A stretch of 64,000 bases of DNA, from assembly GCA_017962665.1 (NCBI GenBank), contig JAGCUU010000008.1:1-64000 (forward strand), read 5' to 3'. The notes beneath the pieces are model-generated. The model worked only from the letters and a program-made list of their open reading frames with translations. It did no database searches and was not told where the DNA came from. Numbering within the stretch: the stretch's first letter is position 1; every line of letters starts with the position of its first letter. Made by a program: the position numbers and the translations under genes. Of the stretch, positions 30,450 through 40,812 are shown piece after piece. The stretch comes from Bacteroidales bacterium. GTDB lineage: Bacteria > Bacteroidota > Bacteroidia > Bacteroidales > P3.

Positions 30450-31069
30450 CTTTCCAGTTTTAAAATTGAACCTTTGGGTCCCGGTACAGAACCTTTAACA
30501 ATCATTAAATTCTTTTCAGGGATAATCTTGACAACCTGAAGGTTTTGGATCTTCACGCGATGGTTACCAGTCTGGCCGGCCATACGCATACCCTTGAAGA
30601 TACGCGAAGGGTAAGAAGATGCACCAATCGAACCAGGAGCGCGGAGGCGGTCATGCTGACCGTGAGTAAGATCTCCAACACCGCCGAAACCGTGTCTTTT
30701 GACGACGCCCTGGAAACCTTTACCTTTAGAGGTTCCAACGACATCAACGAATTCGCCTTCCTGGAAGACATCGACTGTCAATACTTCACCATATTTTTTC
30801 TTGTGGCCTTCCTCGAAACGGGTAAACTCAGCGAGATAGCGTTTCGGCGTTGTACCGGCCTTTGCGAAATGGCCTTTCATTGGCTTATTGGTATGAGATT
30901 CTTTTTTCTCACCAAAAGCAAGCTGAATGGCATCATAGCCGTCTTTTTCGACAGACTTAACTTGTGTAACGACACAAGGACCAGCTTCAATAACAGTGCA
31001 CGGTATCTGCTTACCGTCGGCATCAAAAAGACTGGTCATTCCAATTTTTTTACCTAATAATCCTGACAT
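30440..31069 (-). CDS. rplC: 50S ribosomal protein L3
   Basis: 209 residues. [21 protein letters not shown] opens it, and [19 protein letters not shown] with [19 protein letters not shown] form the long loop that reaches the peptidyl-transferase centre. Overlaps rplD by 10 bases. Confidence 0.98.
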   Translation of the reverse strand: MSGLLGKKIGMTSLFDADGKQIPCTVIEAGPCVVTQVKSVEKDGYDAIQLAFGEKKESHTNKPMKGHFAKAGTTPKRYLAEFTRFEEGHKKKYGEVLTVDVFQEGEFVDVVGTSKGKGFQGVVKRHGFGGVGDLTHGQHDRLRAPGSIGASSYPSRIFKGMRMAGQTGNHRVKIQNLQVVKIIPEKNLMIVKGSVPGPKGSILKLERWS

Positions 31070-31150
31070 TTCTTTTTTTGATGGATTAGTTGTTTTTAGT
31101 TTTCAGCATACATACGGTCTTGTAACCGAAGAGGCATTGGCTGAGTTAAT

Positions 31151-31459
31151 TCACACTTTGATTTCTACTTCGACACCGCTAGGCAGCTCAAGTTTCATAA
31201 GGGCATCGATAGTTTTTGTACGGTCATTGATTTCGATGTCCATGAGACGTTTGTAGGAGCTGAGTTCAAACTGTTCACGGGATTTCTTGTTAACGAAAGT
31301 TGAGCGGTTAACAGTAAAAATCTTTTTGTTTGTCGGCAGCGGAATGGGGCCATTGACCACTGCACCCGTCATTTTGACGGTCTTGACGATCTTCTCAGCC
31401 GATTTATCGACGAGATTATGATCGTAAGATTTGAGTTTAATTCTAATTCTTTGACTCAC
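31151..31459 (-). CDS. rpsJ: 30S ribosomal protein S10
   Basis: 102 residues. [20 protein letters not shown] and [17 protein letters not shown] identify S10, which also acts in antitermination as NusE in other bacteria. It follows fusA directly: there is no tuf gene between the str and S10 parts. Confidence 0.98.
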   Translation of the reverse strand: MSQRIRIKLKSYDHNLVDKSAEKIVKTVKMTGAVVNGPIPLPTNKKIFTVNRSTFVNKKSREQFELSSYKRLMDIEINDRTKTIDALMKLELPSGVEVEIKV

Positions 31460-31481
31460 GGTTTTTTGATTTAGAGATCTT

Positions 31482-33575
31482 TTATGAATAAATATATTTA
31501 CTTTTCAAAATAGCATCCTGTTGTTCACGGGAGACCTCGGCATAGTGCGAGAATTCCATTGTGGAGTTGGCGCGGCCAGAAGTTATTGTACGCAGAGCAG
31601 TAACATAGCCGAACATCTGTTCAAGAGGCACTTTTGCATGTACTGCCTGAACCCCGACCTTTGCGGAAATATTTTCCAACATACCGCGGCGGCGATTAAG
31701 GTCTCCTGTAACGTCACCCACGTATGCATCTGGGGTAAGAACCTCCAGTTTCATGATAGGTTCTAGAAGTACCGCACCAGCCTTGCGACAAGCGTTCTTG
31801 AATCCTATCTTGGCACAGACCTCAAACGAAAGTTGGTCGGAATCGACAGGATGGAATGAGCCATCAATCACACGAACCTTAAGGCTATCCATGGGATATC
31901 CGGCGAGTACTCCGTTAAGCATAGCCTCTTTAAAGCCTTTTTCAATTGCAGGGATATATTCTTTAGGAATATTACCACCTTTAACCTCGTTGATAAACTG
32001 AAGACCTTTAGAACCATCATCGGCAGGGCCAATTTCAAAAAGTATGTCTGCAAATTTACCCTTGCCACCAGTCTGCTTCTTGTAGATTTCGTGATGCTGA
32101 ACGGTCTTGGTAATAGCCTCCTTGTAAGCCACCTCGGGACGACCCTGATTTACCTCCACTCCAAACTCACGACGCAAACGGTCAAGAATGATATCAAGAT
32201 GTAGTTCACCCATTCCGCTTATAATCGTCTGGCCAGAGACCTCATCAGTCTTGACTTGGAATGTCGGATCTTCTTCAGCCAGTTTAAGCAGAGCGTTTGT
32301 AAGTTTATCCATTTCACCTTGAGTGAGAGGTTCGACAGCAATACTGATAACCGGATCCGGGAACTTCATAGACTCAAGGACGATAGGATGATGCTCGTCA
32401 CAGAGCGTATGTCCTGTTTTGATATCCTTGAATCCTACTGCTGCACCGATATCGCCGGCCTCGATTCTGTCAAGAGGGTTCTGTTTGTTGGAGTGCATCT
32501 GCATAATACGGGAGATACGTTCCTTCTTGCCGGTGTTGGCATTAAAAACATACGAACCCGCATCCAGAGCACCGGAATATACACGGAAGAAACATAGTCT
32601 GCCGACATAAGGATCGGTAGCAATTTTAAAAGCCAGTGCCGAAAATGGGGCATTGACATCAATCTTTCGTGATTCCTCTTTTTCTGTTTTTGGGTTGATT
32701 CCCTCAACATCATGCATATCGAGAGGTGATGGGAGAAATGCTGCCACTGCATCAAGCAACGACTGAACCCCCTTGTTTTTAAATGCCGAGCCACACATCA
32801 CAGGTGTGATTTTCATAGCAAGCGTGGCCTTACGAATCTCGCAAATAATATCCTCTTCCGTTATAGAGTCGGGGTCATCGAAGAATTTCATCATCAGTTC
32901 TTCGTTTTCCTCAGCTACGCCTTCGATGAGTTTCTGACGGTATTCCGCAACAACATCTTTGAGGTCGTCCGGCATAGGCACCTCGTAGAAATTAGTGCCA
33001 TTAGATGCCTCGTCCCATATAAGTGCCTTGTTTGTAATAAGATTGACAACGCCCTTATAGAGATCTTCCTGGCCAATGGGAATTTCAATCGGGATGGGGT
33101 TGGCACCAAGACGCTCCTTAATCTGATTGACAACCGAGAAAAAGTCAGCACCGGCACGATCCATTTTATTGACGAATGCAATACGAGGTACGTTGTATTT
33201 GTCAGCCTGACGCCATACAGTCTCCGACTGGGGTTCAACGCCGCCAACAGCGCAGAATATTGCAATAGCACCATCGAGGACACGGAGAGAACGTTCCACC
33301 TCGACAGTGAAATCCACATGACCTGGTGTATCTATAATATTGTATTTATAACGATTATTCTTCCATTCCCAATAAACTGTGGTAGCAGCGGAAGTGATAG
33401 TAATACCACGCTCTTGTTCCTGAACCATCCAGTCCATTGTAGCGGAACCCTCATGGGTTTCACCCAACTTATAATTCTTGCCCGTATAGTACAAGATACG
33501 CTCAGTCGTTGTCGTTTTACCGGCATCGATGTGCGCCATTATACCAATGTTTCTTGTTAGATGTAGATCGGACAT
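31482..33575 (-). CDS. fusA: elongation factor G
   Basis: 697 residues; GTPase that drives translocation. P-loop [10 protein letters not shown], switch [17 protein letters not shown] and [10 protein letters not shown] are intact; domain [11 protein letters not shown]-like segment [15 protein letters not shown] and the C-terminal [15 protein letters not shown] are present. The full set of conserved G-motifs indicates a canonical translocase, not a resistance paralogue. Followed by rpsJ after 22 bases. Confidence 0.99.
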   Translation of the reverse strand: MSDLHLTRNIGIMAHIDAGKTTTTERILYYTGKNYKLGETHEGSATMDWMVQEQERGITITSAATTVYWEWKNNRYKYNIIDTPGHVDFTVEVERSLRVLDGAIAIFCAVGGVEPQSETVWRQADKYNVPRIAFVNKMDRAGADFFSVVNQIKERLGANPIPIEIPIGQEDLYKGVVNLITNKALIWDEASNGTNFYEVPMPDDLKDVVAEYRQKLIEGVAEENEELMMKFFDDPDSITEEDIICEIRKATLAMKITPVMCGSAFKNKGVQSLLDAVAAFLPSPLDMHDVEGINPKTEKEESRKIDVNAPFSALAFKIATDPYVGRLCFFRVYSGALDAGSYVFNANTGKKERISRIMQMHSNKQNPLDRIEAGDIGAAVGFKDIKTGHTLCDEHHPIVLESMKFPDPVISIAVEPLTQGEMDKLTNALLKLAEEDPTFQVKTDEVSGQTIISGMGELHLDIILDRLRREFGVEVNQGRPEVAYKEAITKTVQHHEIYKKQTGGKGKFADILFEIGPADDGSKGLQFINEVKGGNIPKEYIPAIEKGFKEAMLNGVLAGYPMDSLKVRVIDGSFHPVDSDQLSFEVCAKIGFKNACRKAGAVLLEPIMKLEVLTPDAYVGDVTGDLNRRRGMLENISAKVGVQAVHAKVPLEQMFGYVTALRTITSGRANSTMEFSHYAEVSREQQDAILKSKYIYS

Positions 33576-33642
33576 GAAATGCAGTTGTTTAGATGAGGGA
33601 TGAATAAATATATTTATTGTATACTATATTATAGAATAGATA

Positions 33643-34110
33643 TTAGAACCTGAAGTGAGAGAATGCCTTGTTGGCCTCTGCCATACGGTGGATATCCTCT
33701 TTACGTTTGAAAGCAGCACCTTCCTCTTTGTAAGCTGCCTGGATTTCAGCAGCAAGTTTGAGGGCCATAGTTTTCTCGCTACGCTTGCGTGAGAAACTAA
33801 TAAGGTTCTTCATACCAATAGACTGCTTACGTTCGGGGCGAATTTCAGTCGGAACCTGGAAAGTAGCGCCACCAATACGACGGCTCTTTACCTCGACAGA
33901 AGGGGTGATGTTGGCAAGGGCTTTTTTCCAAACTTCGAGACCGTCCTCTTTTGTACGATCGCTAACGACATCAATTGCCTCGTAGAAAATCTTGTAAGCG
34001 ATGGTTTTCTTGCCACCCATCATAAGGTTGTTCACAAACTTTGTGACAAGTATATCATTGTATTTTGGATCCGGAAGGATAATTCTCTTTTTGGGTTTTG
34101 CTTTTCTCAT
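33643..34110 (-). CDS. rpsG: 30S ribosomal protein S7
   Basis: 155 residues. [24 protein letters not shown] and [21 protein letters not shown] are diagnostic; nucleates assembly of the 30S head. The 67-base gap to fusA contains the AT palindrome AATAAATATATTTATT (33603-33618). Confidence 0.98.
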   Translation of the reverse strand: MRKAKPKKRIILPDPKYNDILVTKFVNNLMMGGKKTIAYKIFYEAIDVVSDRTKEDGLEVWKKALANITPSVEVKSRRIGGATFQVPTEIRPERKQSIGMKNLISFSRKRSEKTMALKLAAEIQAAYKEEGAAFKRKEDIHRMAEANKAFSHFRF

Positions 34111-34143
34111 TTTTCAAATAAAGCTAAAAACATTCTACATGTA

Positions 34144-34527
34144 TTACTTTGCTGCCTGTTTCGGGCGTTTTGCACCGTATTTAGAGCGGCGCTGGCGGCG
34201 ACCGTCAACTCCAGAGGTGTCGAGTGCACCACGGATGATATGATAACGAACGCCGGGGAGGTCCTTAACACGACCGCCGCGGATCATAACGATGGAGTGC
34301 TCCTGAAGATTATGACCTTCACCTGGTATGTAAGCGTTGACTTCCTTCTGATTTGTCAGACGGACACGGGCCACTTTACGCATAGCCGAGTTAGGTTTCT
34401 TTGGGGTAGTGGTGTACACACGGGTGCAAACGCCACGACGTTGTGGACAAGCGTCCAGAGCAGGAGACTTGCTTTTGTACTCCATTTTCTGACGTCCTTT
34501 GCGAACTAATTGCTGAATTGTTGGCAT
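34144..34527 (-). CDS. rpsL: 30S ribosomal protein S12
   Basis: 127 residues. [35 protein letters not shown] and [13 protein letters not shown] are the conserved decoding-centre segments; Lys at the position before PNSA is the wild-type, streptomycin-sensitive residue. First gene of the super-operon; its promoter is at 34609-34639. Confidence 0.98.
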   Translation of the reverse strand: MPTIQQLVRKGRQKMEYKSKSPALDACPQRRGVCTRVYTTTPKKPNSAMRKVARVRLTNQKEVNAYIPGEGHNLQEHSIVMIRGGRVKDLPGVRYHIIRGALDTSGVDGRRQRRSKYGAKRPKQAAK

Positions 34528-34608
34528 TTTTCGATTTTAATATTATTATTTCTAAATTAGTGTTTTCTGTTTTATTTTACGAGCATAATACGCCCATAAA
34601 ATGGAGTG

Positions 34609-34639
34609 CAAAAGTACAACCATTTTCAATACTGGCAAA
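34609..34639 (-). promoter_or_regulatory. promoter of the str-S10-spc-alpha super-operon
   Basis: Minus strand: TTTG (34639-34636), 19 bases, TACTTTTG (34616-34609), an exact fit to TTTG-N19-TAnnTTTG. The leader to rpsL is about 75 bases. Bases 34604-34628 are nearly identical to 26-50 at the left edge. Confidence 0.85.
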
Positions 34640-34884
34640 GCATTCGGAAATGAATAATTCTTAAAAAAACTTAAAATTCTCTATACAAACTGAATTACAT
34701 TTTCTTACAAAAAACAAAATAGACATAAATCAACGTAAATAGGATGTTTTTTCACCCACTAAAAGATGGTTTTGGCACGTCGTTTTTTTCAAAATCCGAC
34801 AAACTTATCAACAACTTACAAACAGGTCTGTCTGCAGAAAAATCACCCAATGAAATGCACGTTCACTTATCAAAAAAAAGTTAT

Positions 34885-34900
34885 TAACTTTGTATTTTTG
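34885..34900 (+). promoter_or_regulatory. two overlapping -7 boxes for the exported-protein operon
   Basis: TAACTTTG (34885-34892) and TATTTTTG (34893-34900) both match TAnnTTTG and lie back to back, about 70 bases before the ATG at 34969. No clear TTTG upstream element. Either could serve. Confidence 0.5.
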
Positions 34901-34968
34901 GAACAAGGTGTACTCTATCCATATAACATTGTATATATCAATTAATAATAAATTAAAAAACCAATACC

Positions 34969-36438
34969 ATGAAACGCTTTTTTTTATTTTTTGCACTTGT
35001 TTCGTTAATTTATACAGCAGGTTCGCAAAATATCACTAAAACAATTGGCCAGGAAAACAAAAAAATCAATGTTGGCCAAATTAACGGAATGAAGATTCTC
35101 GGCAAAGACGATGGTCTAACAATAGCAGTCACAAACAAATACAACAGCGTATTAGGCAATTACATAAAAAAAGAATGCCAGATTTTGGCACTTGACGAAA
35201 ATACAAATATTGTTCGAAGCCTTGAAATACCCGAGACGAAAGACCACACAATTGTAGCCTCATCCATATACGAAGGGAAAATATACATTCTTACCCAGTA
35301 CGAAAAAAGACACGATGTAACTTTCCAACGTTATGTTATAGATTCGAAGCAGATGACCCTTGTTGGTGAACCGACCACAATCCTCAGTTATCAAACACAG
35401 AGAAAGGATAACGACTACAACTGGGTGGAACAGTCACCCAATGGTTTGCTTACAGGCTTTATCCACATCACTACAAACAGAAAAAGCGATAAATTTGAAG
35501 CCTACGAAATGCTTCTTGACGAAGAAATGAATGTCGAATGGAGGCATGAATATCCGATTTATTCCTTAAGCAATATTTTTGTATCCGATGACGGTGAGAT
35601 TTTGACTTTCGGCAAGTCGGCATGGCAAAAAGGGCAGCCAAGCAAGATTTATTTCAGTCTAATAACAGCTGACAATTCGTCTGATTATTCAGAGGACACA
35701 CGTCTTGCAATCACTGATTCCCGCCTGATCAGCTATAACAACGGGAAGCTTCTTGGCACCGGTATTGGAGTAACACCCACCAACAATGAAGGAGTTGAAT
35801 ATTTCGGATTCGTATTAGACACTAAAAAAAGTACTGTGAACATCTCCTACCAACCTCTTACAGACGTCGACAAGAACGTTTATTCCGACTTTGACCTTGG
35901 CAGGAGAGTTATCACCCCTTCAACCGACGCACTCGTTATGCGGCACTGCAAGGCTACGGATTTTGGTGGAGTATGCACAATTCAACAACGCTGGGCCGTA
36001 CAAATATGCAACCAAAACGGAGGGTGCAGCGTAACATACTATATGAGCGGCACCATAGTCTATGGTCTTGACGACAATGGGGAAATAATTTGGCACCACC
36101 CAATCCGTTCCAACTGCCTGCAGAAAAACAACAACTTACTATTGGCCAATTCTCTACTGGTCAAAGGTAACGATATTTTCTTCCTACAATCAGAAAACCC
36201 AAAATGGCCTGCCACATACGACATCAAGAAAAGCGAAAAAACTTTTAAAGTGTCCAAAGGTTCCAAGGTAATCGGAGTATACCATATTGATGCTAACGGA
36301 GCCATCAGCAAATACAATGAACTTTTACTCAAAAAAGGGATCCTGGCCGGAAGCATGGAAGTTGTAGATGACGAATATATAGGATTCCTTTCTCTCGGGA
36401 AAGGGGCCACAATGATAAAAATGAGCATCAACAACTGA
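34969..36438 (+). CDS. exported beta-rich protein of unknown function
   Basis: 489 residues with a signal peptide (MKRFFLFFALVSLIYTAGSQ). The mature protein is a succession of short strands with repeated patterns of the type hydrophobic-hydrophobic-Asp/Asn-Gly (DDGEILTFG, NNGKLLGTG, DDNGEIIWHH), suggesting a beta-propeller, but I cannot count blades reliably. Three Cys cluster in the segment around residues 325-350 (HCKATDF, VCTIQQ, ICNQNGGC). No catalytic motif recognised. First gene of a four-gene block; 11 bases separate it from the metallopeptidase. Confidence 0.75.
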   Translation: MKRFFLFFALVSLIYTAGSQNITKTIGQENKKINVGQINGMKILGKDDGLTIAVTNKYNSVLGNYIKKECQILALDENTNIVRSLEIPETKDHTIVASSIYEGKIYILTQYEKRHDVTFQRYVIDSKQMTLVGEPTTILSYQTQRKDNDYNWVEQSPNGLLTGFIHITTNRKSDKFEAYEMLLDEEMNVEWRHEYPIYSLSNIFVSDDGEILTFGKSAWQKGQPSKIYFSLITADNSSDYSEDTRLAITDSRLISYNNGKLLGTGIGVTPTNNEGVEYFGFVLDTKKSTVNISYQPLTDVDKNVYSDFDLGRRVITPSTDALVMRHCKATDFGGVCTIQQRWAVQICNQNGGCSVTYYMSGTIVYGLDDNGEIIWHHPIRSNCLQKNNNLLLANSLLVKGNDIFFLQSENPKWPATYDIKKSEKTFKVSKGSKVIGVYHIDANGAISKYNELLLKKGILAGSMEVVDDEYIGFLSLGKGATMIKMSINN

Positions 36439-36449
36439 CACAATAAAAG

Positions 36450-39182
36450 ATGAGGTCCCAAAGAAGAGACATATTCCACTTGTTGGCTTCAGTACTAATG
36501 GTGCTGATGGTATTTTTTTCAACGAATGTCAAGGCCCAACAACAAAAAACACCAACATTCGAGGGCATAAAGTGTGCAGGTCCCGTCCCTACCGACCTAC
36601 GAAAGAGTCTTGATGAATTATATTTGGAGGACAAACAGCGTGTTCGTGACTACAACAATGGCAGACTACGCAATCGCAACAAGGTTCTAACAGCATCATA
36701 CTATATCAATAGGCTTATGTCGAGCGGACGAATACTGTACGGCGATCCTATAACACAAATGCTGAACAAGATAGTTGACACATTGCTCATTGACAATCCC
36801 GAACTACGTAAAGAAATACGTGTTTACACTGTAAAATCGTCCAATGTCAACGCTTTTTCCACTGGACAAGGAATGCTGTTTGTAAATCTCGGATTAGTAG
36901 CTCAGGTAGAAGACGAGGCTCAGCTTGCTTTCGTCCTCAGCCATGAGATTGTACATTATGTACGCAAACATACGCTTGAGACACTGACACGCAAAAATCC
37001 TAATAGAGACACCACCGACAACGGCCTCAATGAATTCCTACGCTACCACAGTCGCAGTAGAGAAATGGAAAGCGAGGCCGACAGTCTGGGCATAGAAATG
37101 TTCTACCGCAACAGTCCATACGACAAACGTGTTGCGGAAGGCTTCTTCGATGTTCTTCAATATGGCTATCTGCCGTTTGACGAAATCATTTTCGACACAA
37201 CTCAGTACAATACTCCATATTTCAAAGTTTCAAATGGGACATTCCTTCAAAAAGTGAAGCCCATCTCAGCTCGCGACGACTACAACGATAGTTTGTCAAC
37301 ACATCCAAACCTACTAAAACGGCGTATCGCCACAACGAGGCAATTGGCTGGGGCCAAAGGAGGCAGAAAATACTTGGTTTGCGACAAAAACGGTTTTAAT
37401 GAACTGCAAACCCTGGCTCGTTTGGAGTGCATTCGTCAGGACATTATTTACGCAGAGCATGCGTCAGCATACTACAACTGCTACGTCATGCTGCGTCAAC
37501 ATCCAGACAACCCCTATCTGCGTTTGGCAAAAGCACAAGCAATTTACGGTGCAGCCAAGTACCGTACATTTGCTGCCGCTTCGAATTTGAGCGACTACCG
37601 CAACAAAGAGGGAGAAATACAACAGGTTTTCCATCTAATGCGCCGCAGTACACCAATCGAACTCTGCTTGATTGCCATCAATGAGTTGTGGGAGACTCAT
37701 TTGCAAATGCCTGACGAACCACGGATTACAGCCATGGCGCAAGATCTAATGACTGATTTGCACAACAAATACAACTACTACGCCGACAACTTTTCACCAA
37801 CAGTTGACTCAACCTCTGTCGAGTCGCAAGACAGCGTTAGCGACAACAGTAAATACGCTAACGTAAAACGGCGCCGTCGGCAGCAACAGAAACAGGAAGC
37901 CTATCGATACGTCTTTACCCAACACATGCAGAATGACAGCCAATTCATGCCCACCCTTGAAGAAGCCATGAAAAAGAAGCCACGTGAAAAGGTTAAAGCA
38001 GGTGACAAAGGCACTTTCATCTATGCCCCGTCCTATTATGTCTACAACGACAAAACCGGCGAACGTCAAGTATTGGATATTGAAAAAGGCGAGAGCGTTT
38101 TAACCGAGGCCATCAAAACGGTTAACGACGGTATAGGATATGAGACTGTCGACTTTTCAGATGCTGCAATGCGTACTCATAGCGATGCTGAATTTTACAA
38201 CGACTTTGTCGCCCTAAACGAATGGACAAATGAATTCTGGCAAACACATGGCAGAGTACCTCAAATTTACAGTACGCAACCGCTCATGGACCGTATCATG
38301 CAAAGCCGGAAGGCCGACAAACTGTCTTTAGGATTTGTTACCAATGCCGAGAATATAGGAAGTCAACTTGGAATAGGTTATTCCATATTTTTTTCATTGT
38401 TCGGCATTATGACACCCGAGATAATCTATTTACTATGCACAGACCATGAAAGCACGATGGTACAGAATACCATTGTTGATACACGTAGTGGAGCCATCAT
38501 TGGCCATGGTCGTGCAATGGTGCGTAGAGCAGACTCGCCATCGCTTGTTCGCAGTCAGACATTTGCCCTCATGCATGACGGTCTGAGTCCCAAAAAAGCA
38601 CCTGGTTACATGGGTAAACATTTTATCATAGGGGCAGAGGCAGGAATCAGTTTCCCGTGCATTGCCATCAGTCACAGCAACAGTATGATATCCACAAGAT
38701 GGGGTGGTGAGATGGAATACGTATTCGGCCGAAATTCATCTTTCTCATTTTCTGCCGACTGGGGGGAAGAGAGCTTCAATGTCAAAAATATGATTTCAAA
38801 AGTCGATGCAAAGATGCTAACCATGCGACTTGACTATCGAAACTATTTTGGTGATAACATAGCTCCTCTTGGTCCTTATTTCGGTATCGGAGCAACGTTA
38901 ACCAATATTAACCTAACACCATCAGACCCCACAGAGCAACTTTCACATCTTGAGAGCAACTATAAAAGAGGAGGATTGATGATGGAATTTGGGCATAACA
39001 GTATTATTGCCGACATGTTCGTGGTTAATTTAGGCGTACGTTACAACTTTACATTTGCCAATCCCTTTGAGAGCATTGTAGATTACTCATATCAAAAAAA
39101 CACCTTAAGAAATTTCAATGCCGATATCTGGGCCTATAACCTAATATCATTGCATTTAGGCATAGGATTGATTCCTTTTTAG
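36450..39182 (+). CDS. M48 metallopeptidase fused to a predicted outer-membrane beta-barrel
   Basis: 910 residues. Signal peptide at about 1-30 (NVKAQQ). An M48 peptidase domain follows: zinc motif HEIVH (His165, Glu166, His169) and third-ligand region Glu207-Ser-Glu-Ala-Asp211; an upstream NAFSTGQGMLFVNLGL is typical of BepA/LoiP-like periplasmic M48 enzymes. Residues about 300-480 are helical and TPR-like, with a basic KRRRRQQQKQ stretch near 475. The last 190 residues (from about 720) show alternating aromatic/polar strands with short turns, ending in GIGLIPF, which looks like a small outer-membrane barrel. M48 plus TPR is known from BepA; the barrel attachment is what I find unusual. Spacing to both neighbours is 9-11 bases. 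Confidence 0.8.
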   Translation: MRSQRRDIFHLLASVLMVLMVFFSTNVKAQQQKTPTFEGIKCAGPVPTDLRKSLDELYLEDKQRVRDYNNGRLRNRNKVLTASYYINRLMSSGRILYGDPITQMLNKIVDTLLIDNPELRKEIRVYTVKSSNVNAFSTGQGMLFVNLGLVAQVEDEAQLAFVLSHEIVHYVRKHTLETLTRKNPNRDTTDNGLNEFLRYHSRSREMESEADSLGIEMFYRNSPYDKRVAEGFFDVLQYGYLPFDEIIFDTTQYNTPYFKVSNGTFLQKVKPISARDDYNDSLSTHPNLLKRRIATTRQLAGAKGGRKYLVCDKNGFNELQTLARLECIRQDIIYAEHASAYYNCYVMLRQHPDNPYLRLAKAQAIYGAAKYRTFAAASNLSDYRNKEGEIQQVFHLMRRSTPIELCLIAINELWETHLQMPDEPRITAMAQDLMTDLHNKYNYYADNFSPTVDSTSVESQDSVSDNSKYANVKRRRRQQQKQEAYRYVFTQHMQNDSQFMPTLEEAMKKKPREKVKAGDKGTFIYAPSYYVYNDKTGERQVLDIEKGESVLTEAIKTVNDGIGYETVDFSDAAMRTHSDAEFYNDFVALNEWTNEFWQTHGRVPQIYSTQPLMDRIMQSRKADKLSLGFVTNAENIGSQLGIGYSIFFSLFGIMTPEIIYLLCTDHESTMVQNTIVDTRSGAIIGHGRAMVRRADSPSLVRSQTFALMHDGLSPKKAPGYMGKHFIIGAEAGISFPCIAISHSNSMISTRWGGEMEYVFGRNSSFSFSADWGEESFNVKNMISKVDAKMLTMRLDYRNYFGDNIAPLGPYFGIGATLTNINLTPSDPTEQLSHLESNYKRGGLMMEFGHNSIIADMFVVNLGVRYNFTFANPFESIVDYSYQKNTLRNFNADIWAYNLISLHLGIGLIPF

Positions 39183-39191
39183 TTCACCTTA

Positions 39192-40799
39192 ATGAAAAAA
39201 AACGTTCTAATAGTCATAATAATCATCTCCATGTTTGTCGGCAGTCTTGTCGGCATAATAGCCACCACATCGGCTTTCCGCAAACACAACATAGAACTTG
39301 CTGACAGCTACAGCTTCAACGGGAGCAAGCTAAACGCGATATGGGATCTTGTGGATCGCAGGTATGTGGATCCGGTCAACAGCGACTCGGTTATGGACAA
39401 GGTGTATTCTGCCATTCTCTCCACCCTTGACCCCCACAGTGCATATCTAACAAAAGAGGTGTTAAAAAAAGAGAAGGAGACATTACGCGGTAATTTTGAA
39501 GGAGTTGGTATAGTATTGTTTATTAACCATGACACTGTTTGCGTAGACCGGATTATTGCCGGAGGTCCCTCTGAGCGTGCCGGCATGGAGCCGGGCGACC
39601 GCATCCTTTCCGTAGACGGCACCCCTGTATCTGGCGTAAGCATGCCCATTGATAGCGTTATTTGTCGTATACGTGGTCCTAGAAAGAGTATTGCCGACAT
39701 ACAAATCAAGAGACCCGCCGAGAAAAATAGCCGAATAGTAAAAGTGGTTCGCGACATTATCAATACACCTAGCGTACCGTATAGCGGTATGATTGACAAC
39801 AACACCGGATATATACGTCTTAGCGTTTTCAACGACAAGACATACGATGAGTTTTGTGACGCCGTCATCACGTTAAAGAAGAGAGGAATGAAACGAATGG
39901 TGCTTGACTTACGTGACAACGGAGGCGGAGTCTTGTCGGCTGCAACAAAAATTTGTGACGAATTCCTGCCCAGCAATGAGTTGATAGTGTACACTCAAGG
40001 AAACCATTATCGCCGTGAGGAAGTTCATTCCCAAAAAGGAGGGTTATTTTGCGAAGGAGAACTGATAGTAATGATTGATGAATATTCAGCATCAGCAAGC
40101 GAAATTGTAGCAGGTGCCATACAGGACAATGACCGGGGGATAATTGTAGGGCGGCGCTCTTTTGGCAAAGGGTTGGTACAACAGCAATTCCCTTTACCCG
40201 ACGAAACAGCCGTACTGCTTACCATCGCCCGCTATTACACCCCTTCGGGAAGATGCATTCAAAGACCTTACAACAAAGGGACTGACGAATACTATGCCGA
40301 CCTTGTAAATCATGTCTTGGAAGAGTATTCCGATGACTCCATCTTGTCACAAATATCTGACTCCACCCCATACCATACAGTTCTGGGACGCACTGTGTAT
40401 GGCGGTGGTGGCATACTCCCCGACCATATCATACATATAAAAACCGACACCAATATCGTTTACTACAACAAACTGATAAACAAAGGCATTGTAAAAGACT
40501 ATGCTTTTTCAATCGTTTCTCTCCAAGGTGGTGCAATAAAGAAAAAATACCGTGACAGCGACACATTCATTAACCAATACAACGTCAGCGACGCGATGCT
40601 CGAAGAAATGTTCAAACAGGCTGACAAATCAGGTATATCACGTAATACAAACACACTAAAACACTATAAAAACGAGATACGTTCGCGAGTAAAAGCTGAA
40701 ATAGGAAACATGCTCTATTCCTCAGATGTTTTTTACAGAATACTTTTACCATTTGACCCCGAATTGAAAGAGGCCTTGAACGCAAACATAAAACTATAA
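39192..40799 (+). CDS. S41-family C-terminal processing peptidase with PDZ domain
   Basis: 535 residues. An N-terminal membrane anchor or uncleaved signal (about residues 4-28) places the enzyme in the periplasm. A PDZ domain (about 95-180: GVGIVLF, RAGMEPGDRILSVDG) binds C-terminal tails; the S41 core has LDLRDNGGG, the nucleophile in EYSASASEIVAGAIQD and the general base Lys in RRSFGKGLVQQQ. The C-terminal 130 residues are helical. Family members (CtpA/Prc/Tsp) trim or degrade exported proteins. Placed between the M48-barrel gene and the TlpA-like gene with 9- and 13-base gaps. Confidence 0.92.
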   Translation: MKKNVLIVIIIISMFVGSLVGIIATTSAFRKHNIELADSYSFNGSKLNAIWDLVDRRYVDPVNSDSVMDKVYSAILSTLDPHSAYLTKEVLKKEKETLRGNFEGVGIVLFINHDTVCVDRIIAGGPSERAGMEPGDRILSVDGTPVSGVSMPIDSVICRIRGPRKSIADIQIKRPAEKNSRIVKVVRDIINTPSVPYSGMIDNNTGYIRLSVFNDKTYDEFCDAVITLKKRGMKRMVLDLRDNGGGVLSAATKICDEFLPSNELIVYTQGNHYRREEVHSQKGGLFCEGELIVMIDEYSASASEIVAGAIQDNDRGIIVGRRSFGKGLVQQQFPLPDETAVLLTIARYYTPSGRCIQRPYNKGTDEYYADLVNHVLEEYSDDSILSQISDSTPYHTVLGRTVYGGGGILPDHIIHIKTDTNIVYYNKLINKGIVKDYAFSIVSLQGGAIKKKYRDSDTFINQYNVSDAMLEEMFKQADKSGISRNTNTLKHYKNEIRSRVKAEIGNMLYSSDVFYRILLPFDPELKEALNANIKL

Positions 40800-40812
40800 A
40801 CCAAAATCAATT

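Larger units (their letters stand above)
34528..34968. other. divergent promoter region between rpsL and the exported-protein block
   Basis: About 440 AT-rich bases without a convincing gene. It holds the rpsL promoter on the minus strand (34609-34639) and -7 boxes on the plus strand at 34885-34900. The middle part (about 34640-34880) shows nothing further that I can support. Confidence 0.7.

Noticed and set aside
31070-31481. Missing tuf gene between fusA and rpsJ considered as a deletion
   Set aside because: Bacteroidota commonly keep tuf elsewhere (next to secE/nusG), so the direct fusA-rpsJ junction is normal for the phylum.
33603-33618. AT palindrome AATAAATATATTTATT between rpsG and fusA
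   Set aside because: Pure A/T sequence in an AT-rich spacer; such palindromes arise easily by chance and no second copy with matching context was seen.
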